From the NCBI RefSeq assembly GCF_900108105.1, contig NZ_FNUR01000010.1, positions 1 to 64,000 on the forward strand: 64,000 bases of DNA. The letters run 5' to 3'. The first letter of the stretch is position 1. Each line of letters opens with the position of its first letter. This document shows positions 35,550 to 47,873 of this stretch, piece by piece. The stretch is from Butyrivibrio sp. Su6. Lineage in GTDB: Bacteria > Bacillota > Clostridia > Lachnospirales > Lachnospiraceae. A program made the position numbers and the translations under genes. Under the pieces are notes generated by a model, which saw only the letters and a program-made list of their open reading frames with translations, was not told the origin of the DNA and searched no databases.

Positions 35550-36233
35550 ATGAAGGAATTACTTAATGAAATCCTTATGGAAGACAAAACTTTAATTCAC
35601 TTCCCTTTTGGCAATGGATTTTTTGATATATATAAATCTGTTGTCCTTTCGTGGGTGATTATAGGTTTTGTCTTTATTTTTATTCTGATCATGACAAGTA
35701 ATCTTAAAGTGCATAATATTTCCAAGAGGCAGGCGGCAGTTGAGGCCTTTGTTCTTTGGATAAGAGGTGCAGTTAAGGGAATGCTTGGCGAAGAAGGAGA
35801 GAGGTACGTAGATTATATTGCGACAGTGCTTATCTTTATTGCATGCTCCAATATGGTCGGACTTTTTGGCCTTACACCTCCCACTATGGATCTTACAGTG
35901 ACCATAGCTTTGTCGGTTATGAGCATTGTGCTTGTAGAGGCAGCAGGTCTTCGCAAGAAAGGTCCCAAGAAGTGGCTTAAAGGATTTGCGGAGCCTATGC
36001 CGGTAATAACACCGATGAATGTTTTAGAGCTCCTTATCAGGCCGCTTTCTCTGTGTATGCGACTTTTTGGTAACATCTTGGGTGCTACAGTAATCATGGA
36101 ACTTATCAAGTTCGTAGTACCGGTTATCTTCCCGGCACTACTTAGCTTGTACTTCGATATATTCGATGGATGTATACAGGCTTATGTTTTTGCATTTTTG
36201 ACATCACTCTATATTAAAGAAGCAGTGGAATAA
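35550..36233 (+). CDS. atpB: F-type ATP synthase subunit a
   Basis: The 227-residue membrane protein carries the proton-channel helices of FO subunit a. The essential Arg is Arg171 in LCMRLFGN, preceded by NVLELLIRP, as in bacterial a subunits. Together with the c ring it forms the ion path. It is the first gene of an operon ordered a, c, b, alpha, gamma, beta, epsilon; no atpI gene precedes it. The ribosome site before ATG 35550 is weak (GGGG about 9 bases upstream). Confidence 0.95.
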   Translation: MKELLNEILMEDKTLIHFPFGNGFFDIYKSVVLSWVIIGFVFIFILIMTSNLKVHNISKRQAAVEAFVLWIRGAVKGMLGEEGERYVDYIATVLIFIACSNMVGLFGLTPPTMDLTVTIALSVMSIVLVEAAGLRKKGPKKWLKGFAEPMPVITPMNVLELLIRPLSLCMRLFGNILGATVIMELIKFVVPVIFPALLSLYFDIFDGCIQAYVFAFLTSLYIKEAVE

Positions 36234-36259
36234 TATTTACACAAAAAGGAGGAATTATA

Positions 36260-36478
36260 ATGAGTTTAACAGCGATTGGAGCAGGCATTGCCGCATTTAC
36301 AGGAATTGGAGCAGGTCTTGGTATCGGTCTTGCTACCTCAAAGGCAACGGATGCTGTTGCCCGTCAGCCTGAAGCAGATGGCAAGATCATGAAACTTTTA
36401 CTTCTCGGTTGCGCTCTTGCAGAGGCAACAGCTATTTATGGTTTCGTAGTAGCTATCATGATCATTCTTTTCTCATAA
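36260..36478 (+). CDS. atpE: F-type ATP synthase subunit c
   Basis: The 72-residue hairpin protein has two membrane helices joined by the polar loop ARQPEA. The ion-binding carboxylate is Glu55 in CALAEATAIYGF. Residues that form the sodium site in Ilyobacter-type c subunits (Gln in helix 1, Ser after the Glu) are Ile and Ala here, which favours proton coupling. AAAGGAGG lies 8 bases before the start. Confidence 0.96.
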   Translation: MSLTAIGAGIAAFTGIGAGLGIGLATSKATDAVARQPEADGKIMKLLLLGCALAEATAIYGFVVAIMIILFS

Positions 36479-36514
36479 GAGAAGATAATTCTAGACGTGT
36501 AAAGGGGATACAAA

Positions 36515-37006
36515 GTGTTAACAACCAGTATTGTAAACATAGCATGTACTATATTTAATCTTCTCATTCTGTATTTCTTGTTCAGGAAATTTCTTTTTGG
36601 GAGAGTGGACAAGGTTCTGATGCAGAGAAGAGAAGAAGTGGATACTGCCACCAAAGCTGCTGATGAGGCCACAAAGTCTGCTATTGCCACCAAGAGAGAG
36701 TATGAAAAGAAAATCGAGATGGCTGATGAAGAAAAAGAGCAGATTCTTGCAGACATCAAGAAGCAGGGCTATGACGAGTATGAAAAGATCGTAAGTGAAG
36801 CCAAGAAAAAAGGTGAGCAGATCATAGTTGAAGCGAGACACAACGCAGAAGTTGAGAACGAGCGTGCAAAAGAAGCTTATGCAGCTCAGCTCACTGATAT
36901 GGTTGTGGATGCCGCTTCTAAAATTGCTGCGACAAAACACAGCAAAGAAGATGATATGGAACTGTATGAGAAATTTATAAGTGAAGCTGGAGCAAATAAT
37001 GAGTGA
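36515..37006 (+). CDS. atpF: F-type ATP synthase subunit b
   Basis: The 163-residue protein has one N-terminal membrane helix followed by a long charged helix, the peripheral stalk. It starts with GTG (AAGGGGA site upstream). Its C-terminus overlaps the start of the alpha gene by 8 bases. There is no delta domain fused to it, unlike the b-delta fusion of mycobacteria. In most operons a delta gene follows here; in this one the alpha gene follows directly. Confidence 0.93.
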   Translation: MLTTSIVNIACTIFNLLILYFLFRKFLFGRVDKVLMQRREEVDTATKAADEATKSAIATKREYEKKIEMADEEKEQILADIKKQGYDEYEKIVSEAKKKGEQIIVEARHNAEVENERAKEAYAAQLTDMVVDAASKIAATKHSKEDDMELYEKFISEAGANNE

Positions 37007-38778
37007 AACTTTAAAAGCAAAACTGCGCTATGCAAGTACTCCTCCAAGTTCAGAGCAGATTGAAAAGATCAAGAAAATTCTTGAAAAGAAGTTCGATGAC
37101 GCAGTAATCGAAGTTGAGACAATAGAGGATCCTTCTATAGGAGGCGGCTTTGTTGTATCCTGCAAGAACTTTGAATACGACTGGTCTGATGCCGGCAGAG
37201 CAAAGCAGCTCCGCGCAGAACTTAATAACCTTAGCAAGAAAACTGAAGAACACGATACAGGCAGGATCATATCCATGCTTGGAAATAAGGTCGTGGACTT
37301 TAAGCTTCAGGTCGAGGACAGGGAAGTAGGAACAGTTACCTGGGTTGGTGATGGCATCGCCAATGTAGATGGTATTGAGCATGCATTTTATGGCGAAATC
37401 ATTGAGTTTGAAGATGGTACAAGAGGAATGGCACAGGATATCAGAAGTGACCATATCGGTTGTATCCTCTTTGGTAACGACACAGGAATAAGACAGGGTA
37501 CAAGAGCTGTCAGAACCTACAAGGAAGCCGGAATACCTGTTGGTGAGGCTTTTATTGGAAGAGTTGTTGATGCACTTGGATCTCCTGTTGATGGACTTGG
37601 TGAAATAAAAGAAACCGAGTACAGACCTGTGGAGCAGCCTGCACCTGGTATTGTTGAGAGACAGTCAGTAAACGAGCCCATGGAAACAGGTATTTTGTCT
37701 ATAGATACCATGTTCCCGATAGGAAGAGGACAGAGAGAGCTGATCATCGGCGACAGACAGACCGGTAAAACTTCTATAGCTCTTGATGCGATCATAAACC
37801 AGAAGGGCAAAGATGTAATTTGTATATATGTGGCTATAGGTCAGAAGGCATCTACTGTTGCCAAACTTGTTCAGACCCTTAAAAAGACAGGGGCAATGGA
37901 CTATACAATAGTAGTGAGTTCAACAGCTTCTGATATGGCACCACTTCAGTATATCGCTCCTTATTCAGGAACGGCTATGGCAGAGTTCTTTTTACATGAT
38001 GGAAAGGATGTACTGATCGTATATGATGATCTTTCCAAGCATGCGGTAGCATACAGAGCACTTTCTCTTCTTCTTGAGAGATCACCCGGAAGAGAAGCTT
38101 ATCCTGGAGATGTATTCTACTTGCATTCAAGACTTTTGGAGAGATCATGTAAGCTTTCATCAGAACTTGGTGGCGGTTCTATCACAGCACTTCCAATAAT
38201 TGAGACACTTGGAGGCGACGTTTCTGCCTATATTCCTACCAATGTTATCTCAATTACTGATGGACAGATATTCCTTGAAAGCGATCTTTTCTTTGAGGGT
38301 ATGAGACCTGCTGTAAATGTAGGACTTTCTGTTTCCCGTGTAGGTAGTGCTGCTCAGACTAAGGCAATGAAGAAATCTGCCGGAAGTATAAGAGTGGACC
38401 TTGCACAGTACAGGGAAATGGCTGTGTTCACACAGTTTAGTTCAGACCTTGATGAAACTACCAAGAATCAGCTACGTCATGGAAGCGTTCTTATGGAACT
38501 CTTAAAACAGCCTCTTGAGCATCCTCTTAAGATGCATGAGCAGGTTATCATCCTTGTGGCAGCCAATGCCGGAAGGCTTGATATGGTACCTGTTAAGCAG
38601 GTAAGGGACTATAAAGAAAAACTCCTTAACTATTTCAATACTGAGCAGGGTGATATCTGTGAAGAACTTGAAAAGAGCGGAGAACTTTCGGACCAGCTTA
38701 AAAAGAGAATTCTTGATAGTGTTGATGCGTTTAATGATGTTGAAAACAAACAGCTTAAGGAAGAAATAGAGATAGCTC

Positions 38779-38792
<14 letters not shown>
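36999..38792 (+). CDS. atpA: F-type ATP synthase subunit alpha with an N-terminal delta-like extension
   Basis: The start at ATG 36999 has GGAG 6 bases upstream; a GTG 18 bases further up is in frame but poorly placed. The 597-residue product is about 95 residues longer than usual. The Walker A motif GDRQTGKT begins at residue 251, against about 169 in E. coli alpha. The extra N-terminus (about 15-80) reads like the C-terminal domain of subunit delta: [17 protein letters not shown], then GGGFVV, then [15 protein letters not shown]. This compares with SVMAGVII...DGSVRGRLERL in E. coli delta. The rest is a normal alpha subunit ([10 protein letters not shown] barrel, [10 protein letters not shown], catalytic core). 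No separate delta gene is present in the operon. Confidence 0.95.
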
Positions 38793-41090
<2,298 letters not shown>

Positions 41091-41092
41091 GT

Positions 41093-41518
41093 ATGAGTGA
41101 GGAAAGGGTAGCTACCTTTGGCCTTCAGGTCATTTCCGTAAACGGAATATTTTATGATGATAAGGCAGAAGAGATCATTCTTCCTTGTGATGATGGGGAG
41201 CTTGCGGTTTTGGCAGGCCATGAGGAGATGATCCTTGCTCTTTCTGACGGTATAATCAAGATAAAAAAGCCGGGTGGCGAATGGACCGTTGGAGTAGTAA
41301 GCCTTGGCTCTGTTCAGGTTGCCAATAACAGATGCATTGTCATTGTAAATACTGTTGAAAGACCTGAGGATATTGATAAGAGAAGAGCGCAGGAAGCTTA
41401 CGAATATGCTAAGGAGCACCTGCTGCAGAAACAGTCGATCAAGGAATTTAAGAAGTCTCAGGCAGGACTTGCAAGAGCCCTTACAAGATTGTCAGCTGTT
41501 TCTAAGTATAAAGATTAA
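41093..41518 (+). CDS. atpC: F-type ATP synthase subunit epsilon
   Basis: The 141-residue product has the N-terminal beta sandwich (GLQVISVNGIFYD, CDDGELAVLAGHEEM) and a C-terminal helical hairpin (ERPEDIDKRRAQEAYEYA). I choose ATG 41093 over ATG 41087 because GAGG at 41082-41085 is then 7 bases away; the earlier start would overlap the beta stop. It ends the ATP synthase genes; a lipoprotein gene follows after 21 bases. Confidence 0.93.
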   Translation: MSEERVATFGLQVISVNGIFYDDKAEEIILPCDDGELAVLAGHEEMILALSDGIIKIKKPGGEWTVGVVSLGSVQVANNRCIVIVNTVERPEDIDKRRAQEAYEYAKEHLLQKQSIKEFKKSQAGLARALTRLSAVSKYKD

Positions 41519-41539
41519 TTTAAATGGGGAGTAGGAAGT

Positions 41540-42055
41540 GTGAAAAAAGTAAGGACACTCCTTTTGAGTGCCCTGGTTGTAGGTATGGTTTTAACCGGGT
41601 GTCAGAAGGAAACAAATGACGAACTTGAAAGCTATAAGGAGAGCATGGACTCTTTTTATAATAAGCTTTCTTATTTTGATGAATCAATCAATGGCATCGA
41701 TCCTAATTCTGATGAGGCTGTATCACAGCTTTTAGGATATTTGGATGAGATGAATGAAGAGTATAAGAAAATGTCAGAGCTTACAATTCCTGAGGAGTTT
41801 TCAGGAATATCAGATATTGCAGTTGAAGCTGCTGACTACATGGAAATGGCCGATCAGTTTTATCATGAGGCCTATGATAATGAGTTCGATGGTGACAGCG
41901 AGTCGCTTGCTAGTCAGTATTACCAGAGAGCCAATAGCAGAGTACTGGTTATGTTACAGGTTCTTCATGGCGAAGTTCCAACGGGAGAGGGCGTTACAGT
42001 AACGACACAGGATTCTATACAATTCTCTACGATAGGAACGAGCACAGAAGAATAA
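41540..42055 (+). CDS. Small lipoprotein of unknown function
   Basis: The 171-residue protein starts at GTG 41540 and has a lipoprotein signal with lipobox VLTGC (Cys21). The remainder is acidic and largely helical (YKESMDSFYNKLSYFDESI; YKKMSELTIPEEF), ending in a Thr-rich tail. I recognise no family. Its stop codon overlaps the start of the acyltransferase gene (TAATG), and it follows epsilon by 21 bases, so it is probably in the same transcript. Confidence 0.8.
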   Translation: MKKVRTLLLSALVVGMVLTGCQKETNDELESYKESMDSFYNKLSYFDESINGIDPNSDEAVSQLLGYLDEMNEEYKKMSELTIPEEFSGISDIAVEAADYMEMADQFYHEAYDNEFDGDSESLASQYYQRANSRVLVMLQVLHGEVPTGEGVTVTTQDSIQFSTIGTSTEE

Positions 42056-43116
42056 TGAATACATTTATATATTTAGTAAAATTTATCGCATCAATGGGAG
42101 TGATCATAGGTCACACCAGATTTCCGGGGACTTTTGGTTTTGTTTGGGACGCTATCAGCAGATATATATGTCCTTTCTTTTTTGCCATATCAGGAAGATT
42201 TCTCATACCCTATAGTATGAGAAATACTGAAGATATCAGAAAAAGAGTTGGCAAGGCCATCAGAAAACTCTTAAAGACCACTGGGGTAGTTTATTTAATC
42301 TATCTGGTCTATTCACTTTTATTCCATTTAAAAAATGGCATTGGTTTTGGAGAGTGGTTTACTTCCAAATTCAATCTTTCTGAAGCCAGATGGTTCTTTT
42401 TGTTTAATTCCGGCAAGTTTATCTATGACGGATCTTATACTTTTGACCATCTGTGGTATTTGTTTGCCCTTTTTTATGTATTTGGGCTCATTTACATATT
42501 TGCGCCTGTTCTTAGAAAATGGTACAAATTTCTTGTAGTGATCCTTTTAGCAGGGCTCTATTTTGGAGAACTGCTTCAGACTTTTTATCCTATAAGACCT
42601 TTTGATATCAGCATAACTACCTGGTATGTGCTCAGAAACTGGCTTTTTGAGGGTATGCCTTATGTTCTTATAGGAATCTGGTTTTCGGATTACATTGGCA
42701 AATTAAAAGAAGACCTTTCTGAGAATGAATATAGGATCCGCAGCAAAAAATGGATTATTCCGGGATTTTTAGGTATACTTGCAGGAATGGTAATCTCCAG
42801 CGCCGAGTTCCTTCTTCTTGGGAAAAAAGAATGTCCTTTCGGAGCGCTTTTAATGGTACTTGGAATACTCTTTTTATCAGAGACAGGCATTGGCGGTGGC
42901 AAGTACCTTTGGAAGATAGGAAAAGAAGGATCATCAAATATTTATTTCTATCATGTTTTAGTGATCTGTCTTGTGGATCAGCTTTCTTACTATGGAGTGT
43001 TACCGGATATTTCCATGGGAGCAAAGCCTTTTGTGATAATGGCTCTGTGCCTTTTGTTTATATGGTTTATACCAAGGACTATCAAAAAATACAGCTGCAG
43101 GAAAACAAAAATATAA
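42055..43116 (+). CDS. Acyltransferase-3 family membrane protein
   Basis: The 353-residue protein has about ten membrane helices and the acyltransferase-3 start motif (FIASMGVIIGHTRF, with the conserved His, and YICPFFFAISGRFL). Such proteins O-acetylate or otherwise acylate surface sugars or wall polymers, acting at the membrane. Start codon overlaps the lipoprotein stop. The specific substrate is unknown. Confidence 0.82.
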   Translation: MNTFIYLVKFIASMGVIIGHTRFPGTFGFVWDAISRYICPFFFAISGRFLIPYSMRNTEDIRKRVGKAIRKLLKTTGVVYLIYLVYSLLFHLKNGIGFGEWFTSKFNLSEARWFFLFNSGKFIYDGSYTFDHLWYLFALFYVFGLIYIFAPVLRKWYKFLVVILLAGLYFGELLQTFYPIRPFDISITTWYVLRNWLFEGMPYVLIGIWFSDYIGKLKEDLSENEYRIRSKKWIIPGFLGILAGMVISSAEFLLLGKKECPFGALLMVLGILFLSETGIGGGKYLWKIGKEGSSNIYFYHVLVICLVDQLSYYGVLPDISMGAKPFVIMALCLLFIWFIPRTIKKYSCRKTKI

Positions 43117-43129
43117 AAGGTTGAGCGGT

Positions 43130-45598
43130 ATGAAAAGAGAAGAGTTTTTAGAAAAGTTTAAGGGAAAAGTAGTTTTTTTGGATGGGGCAACAGGTACGAA
43201 TCTGATGAAGGCAGGAATGCCTGCCGGCGTGTGCCCGGAGAAATGGATCCTTGAGCATAAAGATGTGATGTTTAAACTTCAGAGAAGCTATGTTGATGCA
43301 GGGGCGGATATAATCTATGCCCCTACTTTTACAGGCAACAGGATAAAGCTCTCTGACTACGGTCTTGAGGACAGCATAAAAGAGATAAATACTGAGCTTG
43401 TAGAACTTGCCAAAAAGGCTGCAGATGGCAGAGCACTGGTGGCAGGTGATATTACCATGACCGGAAAGCAGCTAAAGCCTATCGGAGATTTAAGCTTTGA
43501 AGAGCTTGTAAATACATATAAGGAACAGATAAGTATCCTTGAAAAAGCAGGGTGCGACGTGATCATTGTCGAGACCATGATGAGTCTTCAGGAATGCAGA
43601 GCAGCTCTTATTGCCGCCAAGGAAATCTCTGATATTGCAGTAATGGTAACTCTTACCTTTGAGGCTGACGGAAGGACTCTTTACGGATCTGATGCTTCTG
43701 CAAGTGCCATTACGTTAGAGGCACTTGGAGCATGTGCTATTGGTGCGAACTGCTCCACAGGCCCTGATAAGATGGAAGAACTTATAAGGAATATGGCTTC
43801 TGTTACAGGCGTTCCTATAATTGCAAAGCCCAACGCGGGGCTCCCTTCTGTTGATGAAAATGGAAATACTGAGTATGACATGGATGAGTCTACTTTTGTT
43901 AAGGAGATGAAAAGACTTCTTGATGCGGGCGCCAGCGTTATCGGAGGATGCTGCGGTACAACTCCTGCTTTTATAAAGGCTTTAAAAGAAAACTATTCAG
44001 ACTATATACCGGAAAATGATATACCAAGGAAAATGGTTGGAAGAAGGTATCTTTCATCAGAAAGACAGAGCCTTTCCTTTGGACTTGACGAAAACTTCAT
44101 GATCGTGGGAGAAAGGATAAATCCCACAGGTAAAAAGAAATTACAGGCACTTCTTCGTGAAGGGGATCTTTCCATGGTTTCTGAATTTGCAAGAAGCCAG
44201 GAGCAGGAAGGTGCATCTATCCTCGACATCAATGTGGGCATGAGCGGAATTGATGAAAAAGAGATGATGCTTGAGGTGCTTGAGGAAGTTATGTCTCAGA
44301 CTGATCTTCCTCTTTGCATAGATACCAGCAGTGCCGAGGTTATGGAGGCAGCCCTGAGGATTTACCCGGGAAGAGCTCTTATGAACTCCATCTCTTTGGA
44401 AAAAGGAAAAGCAGAACAGTTCCTGCCGCTTGCAAAAAAGTATGGCGCTATGTTTATTCTTTTACCTCTAAGTCCGGAGGGACTTCCTAAGACAACTGAG
44501 GAAAAGATAGGGAATATAAAAGAACTGTCCAAAATGGCTTACGATATGGGAATGAACCTTGAAGATATCGTGGTTGATGGACTTGTGGCTACTGTTGGAG
44601 CTGACAGGGAAGCTGCCATAAAGACCTTGGATACCATAAGTTTTTGTCATGAGAACGGATATGCCACGGTTTGCGGACTCTCCAATATTTCTTTTGGACT
44701 TCCTGAGAGAATGAATGTAAATACCGCCTTTTTGACTATGGCTATTTCAAGAGGGCTTACTATGGCTATCGCCAATCCGTCCCAGGAAATGCTTGTAAAT
44801 GCGGCTTTTGCATCAGATCTTTTGCGCAATAAAGAAGGTGCTGACATCAGATATATTGAGAGAATGCAGCGCATAGCAGAAGCAAAAGAGGATAAAAACG
44901 CTACAGAAACCAGCGCTGCAAAAATGGATAAATCAGCGTCTACAAATAATGATGATATTCTTGCTATAATAAAGGCAGATGTCTTAAAAGGATCAAAAAG
45001 AACTATCGTAAAAGATACACAGACCGCGCTTGATAGAGGAATAGAGCCAAGGGTTATCCTTGATGAGGTTTTGATGCCAGCCATAAACGAAGTTGGAGAT
45101 CTTTTTGATAAGGGAAAGTTCTTCCTTCCACAGCTGATATCAGGGGCTGAGGCCATGAAACTTTCAATAGGAATTTTGGAACCGCTTTTAAAGGGCGATG
45201 AAGCCACAGGGAAAAAGCTCCCTTCAGTTGTTATAGCAACTGTTCATGGTGACATTCACGATATCGGCAAAAATCTCGTGGCACTGATGCTCAAAAATTA
45301 TGGTTTTAATGTTATTGACCTTGGAAAAGATGTACCAAAGGAAACAATAATAAACGCAGCCAGGGAGAACGATGCCAGCATTATAGCTCTTTCTGCACTT
45401 ATGACTACAACCATGAAAGAAATGAAAAATGTGGTGGATCTTGCTCATGAGGAGGGACTTGACTCCAAGATCATAATCGGCGGAGCAGTGGTGACAGAGG
45501 ATTACGCCCAGGAGATAGGAGCGGATGGCTATTCATCAGATGCAGCCGATGCTGTCAGGGTGGTTAAACAGATTCTTAATATCGAAGACAATCAGTGA
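43130..45598 (+). CDS. metH: Cobalamin-dependent methionine synthase lacking the reactivation domain
   Basis: The 822-residue protein has a homocysteine-binding barrel (about 1-290) with zinc ligands Cys208, Cys274 and Cys275 (GANCS, GGCCGT). A pterin (methyl-THF) barrel follows (about 310-580, VGERINPTGKK, DINVGMSG). Then come the cobalamin cap and B12 domain with His710 in DIHDIGKN. The C-terminal SAM-dependent reactivation domain of long MetH enzymes is absent, as in many anaerobes, so a separate reactivation factor would be needed. I choose ATG 43130 (AAAGG 9 bases upstream) over an in-frame TTG at 43121. It transfers a methyl group from methyl-tetrahydrofolate to homocysteine. ilvB follows after 24 bases. 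Confidence 0.93.
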   Translation: MKREEFLEKFKGKVVFLDGATGTNLMKAGMPAGVCPEKWILEHKDVMFKLQRSYVDAGADIIYAPTFTGNRIKLSDYGLEDSIKEINTELVELAKKAADGRALVAGDITMTGKQLKPIGDLSFEELVNTYKEQISILEKAGCDVIIVETMMSLQECRAALIAAKEISDIAVMVTLTFEADGRTLYGSDASASAITLEALGACAIGANCSTGPDKMEELIRNMASVTGVPIIAKPNAGLPSVDENGNTEYDMDESTFVKEMKRLLDAGASVIGGCCGTTPAFIKALKENYSDYIPENDIPRKMVGRRYLSSERQSLSFGLDENFMIVGERINPTGKKKLQALLREGDLSMVSEFARSQEQEGASILDINVGMSGIDEKEMMLEVLEEVMSQTDLPLCIDTSSAEVMEAALRIYPGRALMNSISLEKGKAEQFLPLAKKYGAMFILLPLSPEGLPKTTEEKIGNIKELSKMAYDMGMNLEDIVVDGLVATVGADREAAIKTLDTISFCHENGYATVCGLSNISFGLPERMNVNTAFLTMAISRGLTMAIANPSQEMLVNAAFASDLLRNKEGADIRYIERMQRIAEAKEDKNATETSAAKMDKSASTNNDDILAIIKADVLKGSKRTIVKDTQTALDRGIEPRVILDEVLMPAINEVGDLFDKGKFFLPQLISGAEAMKLSIGILEPLLKGDEATGKKLPSVVIATVHGDIHDIGKNLVALMLKNYGFNVIDLGKDVPKETIINAARENDASIIALSALMTTTMKEMKNVVDLAHEEGLDSKIIIGGAVVTEDYAQEIGADGYSSDAADAVRVVKQILNIEDNQ

Positions 45599-45622
45599 TA
45601 AAAAGTATTTGAGGAGCGTTGT

Positions 45623-47248
45623 ATGATTGGAGCTGAAGCAATAGTTAAATGCCTGTTACAGGAAAAAACAGAAGTCATCTTTGGTTATTCAGGAGTTGCA
45701 ATTGACCCCTTTTGGAATGAAATGCTAAAGACTGATATAAAGAGGGTTTTGATAAGAACAGAGCAGAATGCTGCTCACTGTGCCAGCGGATATGCACGAA
45801 TAAGCGGCAAAGTCGGAGTGTGTGCCGTAACTTCAGGCCCCGGCGCTACAAACCTTATTACAGGTATCGCTACAGCATATGCTGACTCTATTCCGCTTGT
45901 TGCTATTACCGGACAGGTAAATAGCGATATGATCGGAAGTGATGTTTTCCAGGAGGCAGATATCACAGGTGCTGTGGAATCTTTTGTTAAGTACAGCTAT
46001 CTTGTAAGGGATGTAAATGATATCCCAAGGATATTCAAGGAGGCCTTCTATATTGCAAACAGCGGAAGAAGAGGACCGGTTCTTATTGATATTCCTTTTG
46101 ATGTTCAGACTGCAGAGTTTTCAGGGAAGTTTTCATATCCTGAAACAATCTCCATGCGCTCATATAAGCCAACTGTAAAGGGCAATATTGTTCAGATCAG
46201 AAAAGTCATAAAAGAGGTAGAGAAGGCAAAGAGACCTATCATCTGTGTGGGAGGCGGTGTCCACTTAAGCGGAGCTACCAGCGAAATCGTTAAGTTCGCT
46301 GAGCTTAATAAAGTTCCGGTTGTATCTACCATGATGGGCATTGGTGTTATGCCAACAGAGCACCCTCTTTATTTTGGAATGGTTGGAAACAACGGGGCTC
46401 CTTATGCTAACAGAGCTATGAATGAGTCAGATCTTCTTTTGATGGTTGGCGCAAGAGTTGCGGACCGTGCAGTAAACAGGCCTGATCTTATTACTGAGAA
46501 TAAGGTTATGGTACACATAGATGTTGACCCTGCTGAAATAGGCAAAAACGTTGGACCGACAATTCCTCTTGTAGGTGATATAAAGCATATTTTTGCAGAT
46601 TTCCTTGAGCAGGATGATCATGCAGATGATCATGATGAGTGGGTTGATCTCCTTAAAAAATATAAAGAGGATATGCATGTAGATAGAAAACCTGCAGGGG
46701 AAGGCTTTGTTGATCCGGAAATTTTTATAAATAAGCTTTCAGAAGAGGTCAGCAGAGACTGTGTTTATGTAGCAGATGTAGGCCAGAATCAGATGTGGTC
46801 CTGCTCATACTTTAAGGTGCGCGACGGCAGATTTTTGACTTCGGGCGGCATGGGAACTATGGGATATTCAATTCCTGCGGCCATGGGAGCCAAGCTTGCT
46901 GACTCTAAAAAGCAGGTTTTAGCTGTTATTGGTGATGGGGCGTTCCAAATGTCAATGATGGAGCTCGCTACAATGCGCCAGTACAATATTCCTGTTAAGA
47001 TAATCGTTATGAAAAACGGATATCTTGGTATGGTAAGAGAACATCAGCATTTTACTTATGATGATCATTATTCAATGGTAGAGCTTTCCGGTGATCCGGA
47101 TTTGTCACTTATTGCTGGGGCTTATGGAATGGAATATGTGAAGGTCGACGGAAAAAGCGACCTTGATGCAAACCTGAAAGAGTTTTTGAAGGATGATAAG
47201 TCCGGTCTTATGGAAGTAATTGTTGATCCTATGGCACTTACCAGATAA
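45623..47248 (+). CDS. ilvB: Acetolactate synthase large subunit
   Basis: The 541-residue thiamine-diphosphate enzyme condenses pyruvate with pyruvate or 2-oxobutyrate, the first common step of branched-chain amino acid synthesis. Visible motifs are the cofactor-activating Glu in RTEQNAAHCASGYAR, the TSGPGATNLITG loop, the FAD-domain region, and the ThDP/Mg site GDGAFQMSMMELAT followed by KNGYLGM. GAGGAGC is placed 8 bases before ATG. It is slightly shorter than the E. coli enzymes. The regulatory subunit gene follows after 23 bases. Confidence 0.95.
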   Translation: MIGAEAIVKCLLQEKTEVIFGYSGVAIDPFWNEMLKTDIKRVLIRTEQNAAHCASGYARISGKVGVCAVTSGPGATNLITGIATAYADSIPLVAITGQVNSDMIGSDVFQEADITGAVESFVKYSYLVRDVNDIPRIFKEAFYIANSGRRGPVLIDIPFDVQTAEFSGKFSYPETISMRSYKPTVKGNIVQIRKVIKEVEKAKRPIICVGGGVHLSGATSEIVKFAELNKVPVVSTMMGIGVMPTEHPLYFGMVGNNGAPYANRAMNESDLLLMVGARVADRAVNRPDLITENKVMVHIDVDPAEIGKNVGPTIPLVGDIKHIFADFLEQDDHADDHDEWVDLLKKYKEDMHVDRKPAGEGFVDPEIFINKLSEEVSRDCVYVADVGQNQMWSCSYFKVRDGRFLTSGGMGTMGYSIPAAMGAKLADSKKQVLAVIGDGAFQMSMMELATMRQYNIPVKIIVMKNGYLGMVREHQHFTYDDHYSMVELSGDPDLSLIAGAYGMEYVKVDGKSDLDANLKEFLKDDKSGLMEVIVDPMALTR

Positions 47249-47271
47249 GGAATGGGGAAAGGTAGCTTAAC

Positions 47272-47754
47272 ATGAAAAGAATATATTCAGTTCTTGTAGA
47301 AAACAGGGCAGGTGTACTTTCTAAAGTGGCAGGTCTTTTTTCAAGAAGAAATTTCAATATTGATTCGCTTGTTGTTGGTGAAACTGCAGATAGAAGCGTT
47401 TCCTGTATGACTATTGTATCAACAGGCGATGAACGAACTATTGAACAGATAGAAAAGCAGCTCAATAAAAAGATTGATGTTATCAAGGTTAAGACTTTTA
47501 AGGAGAGCATGAGTATAAATAGAGAACTTATGCTTATCAAAGTTAAGTACAACAGGGATAACAGAAGAGATATCATGGAGAACTGCCAGATCATGGGCGC
47601 TTCTATAGTTGATATGTCCAAAAATATGATGGTAATACAGATATGTGATACATCAGAGAGAATTGAGCTGTTTATTGAGATGCTTAAGAGCGTGAGCATA
47701 GTTGAAATAGCGCGAACAGGGACAGTTGCTCTTACGAAATGCAAGGAACAGTAA
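47272..47754 (+). CDS. ilvN: Acetolactate synthase small (regulatory) subunit, copy 1
   Basis: The 160-residue protein has an N-terminal ACT domain (YSVLVENRAGVLSKVAGLF, SRRNFNIDSL) and a C-terminal domain typical of IlvN/IlvH. It mediates feedback inhibition by valine and activates the catalytic subunit. It directly follows ilvB and is the last gene before a terminator. A second, similar small subunit lies at 50280-50783. Confidence 0.93.
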   Translation: MKRIYSVLVENRAGVLSKVAGLFSRRNFNIDSLVVGETADRSVSCMTIVSTGDERTIEQIEKQLNKKIDVIKVKTFKESMSINRELMLIKVKYNRDNRRDIMENCQIMGASIVDMSKNMMVIQICDTSERIELFIEMLKSVSIVEIARTGTVALTKCKEQ

Positions 47755-47779
47755 AGCTTTAGGGCTTTACTGTTTTTTT
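47748..47779 (+). terminator. Terminator after ilvN copy 1
   Basis: ACAGTAAAGC (47748-47757) pairs with GCTTTACTGT (47764-47773), followed by T7. The 5' arm overlaps the ilvN stop codon. It is the first clear terminator after the ATP synthase operon start. Confidence 0.9.
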
Positions 47780-47799
47780 ATAATGATTTAACTAGTGTT

Positions 47800-47839
47800 T
47801 AATTCAAAACGACAAGCCGATAATGTATACTTTGTATAC
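47800..47839 (+). promoter_or_regulatory. Possible sigma-28-like promoter and GTATAC pair
   Basis: GCCGATAA at 47816-47823 is an exact match to the motility sigma factor -10 box, although the -35 region (TAAT at 47800-47803) is short-spaced. GTATAC occurs twice just downstream (47825-47830 and 47834-47839), separated by TTT. Confidence 0.3.
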
Positions 47840-47873
47840 ACGCTAACCACCTTAGTTTAAAAGGAGAATCGTT

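Noticed and set aside
36981..36998. GTG 36981 as the alpha-subunit start
   Set aside because: It has no ribosome site, whereas ATG 36999 has GGAG 6 bases upstream. The delta-like extension is present with either start.
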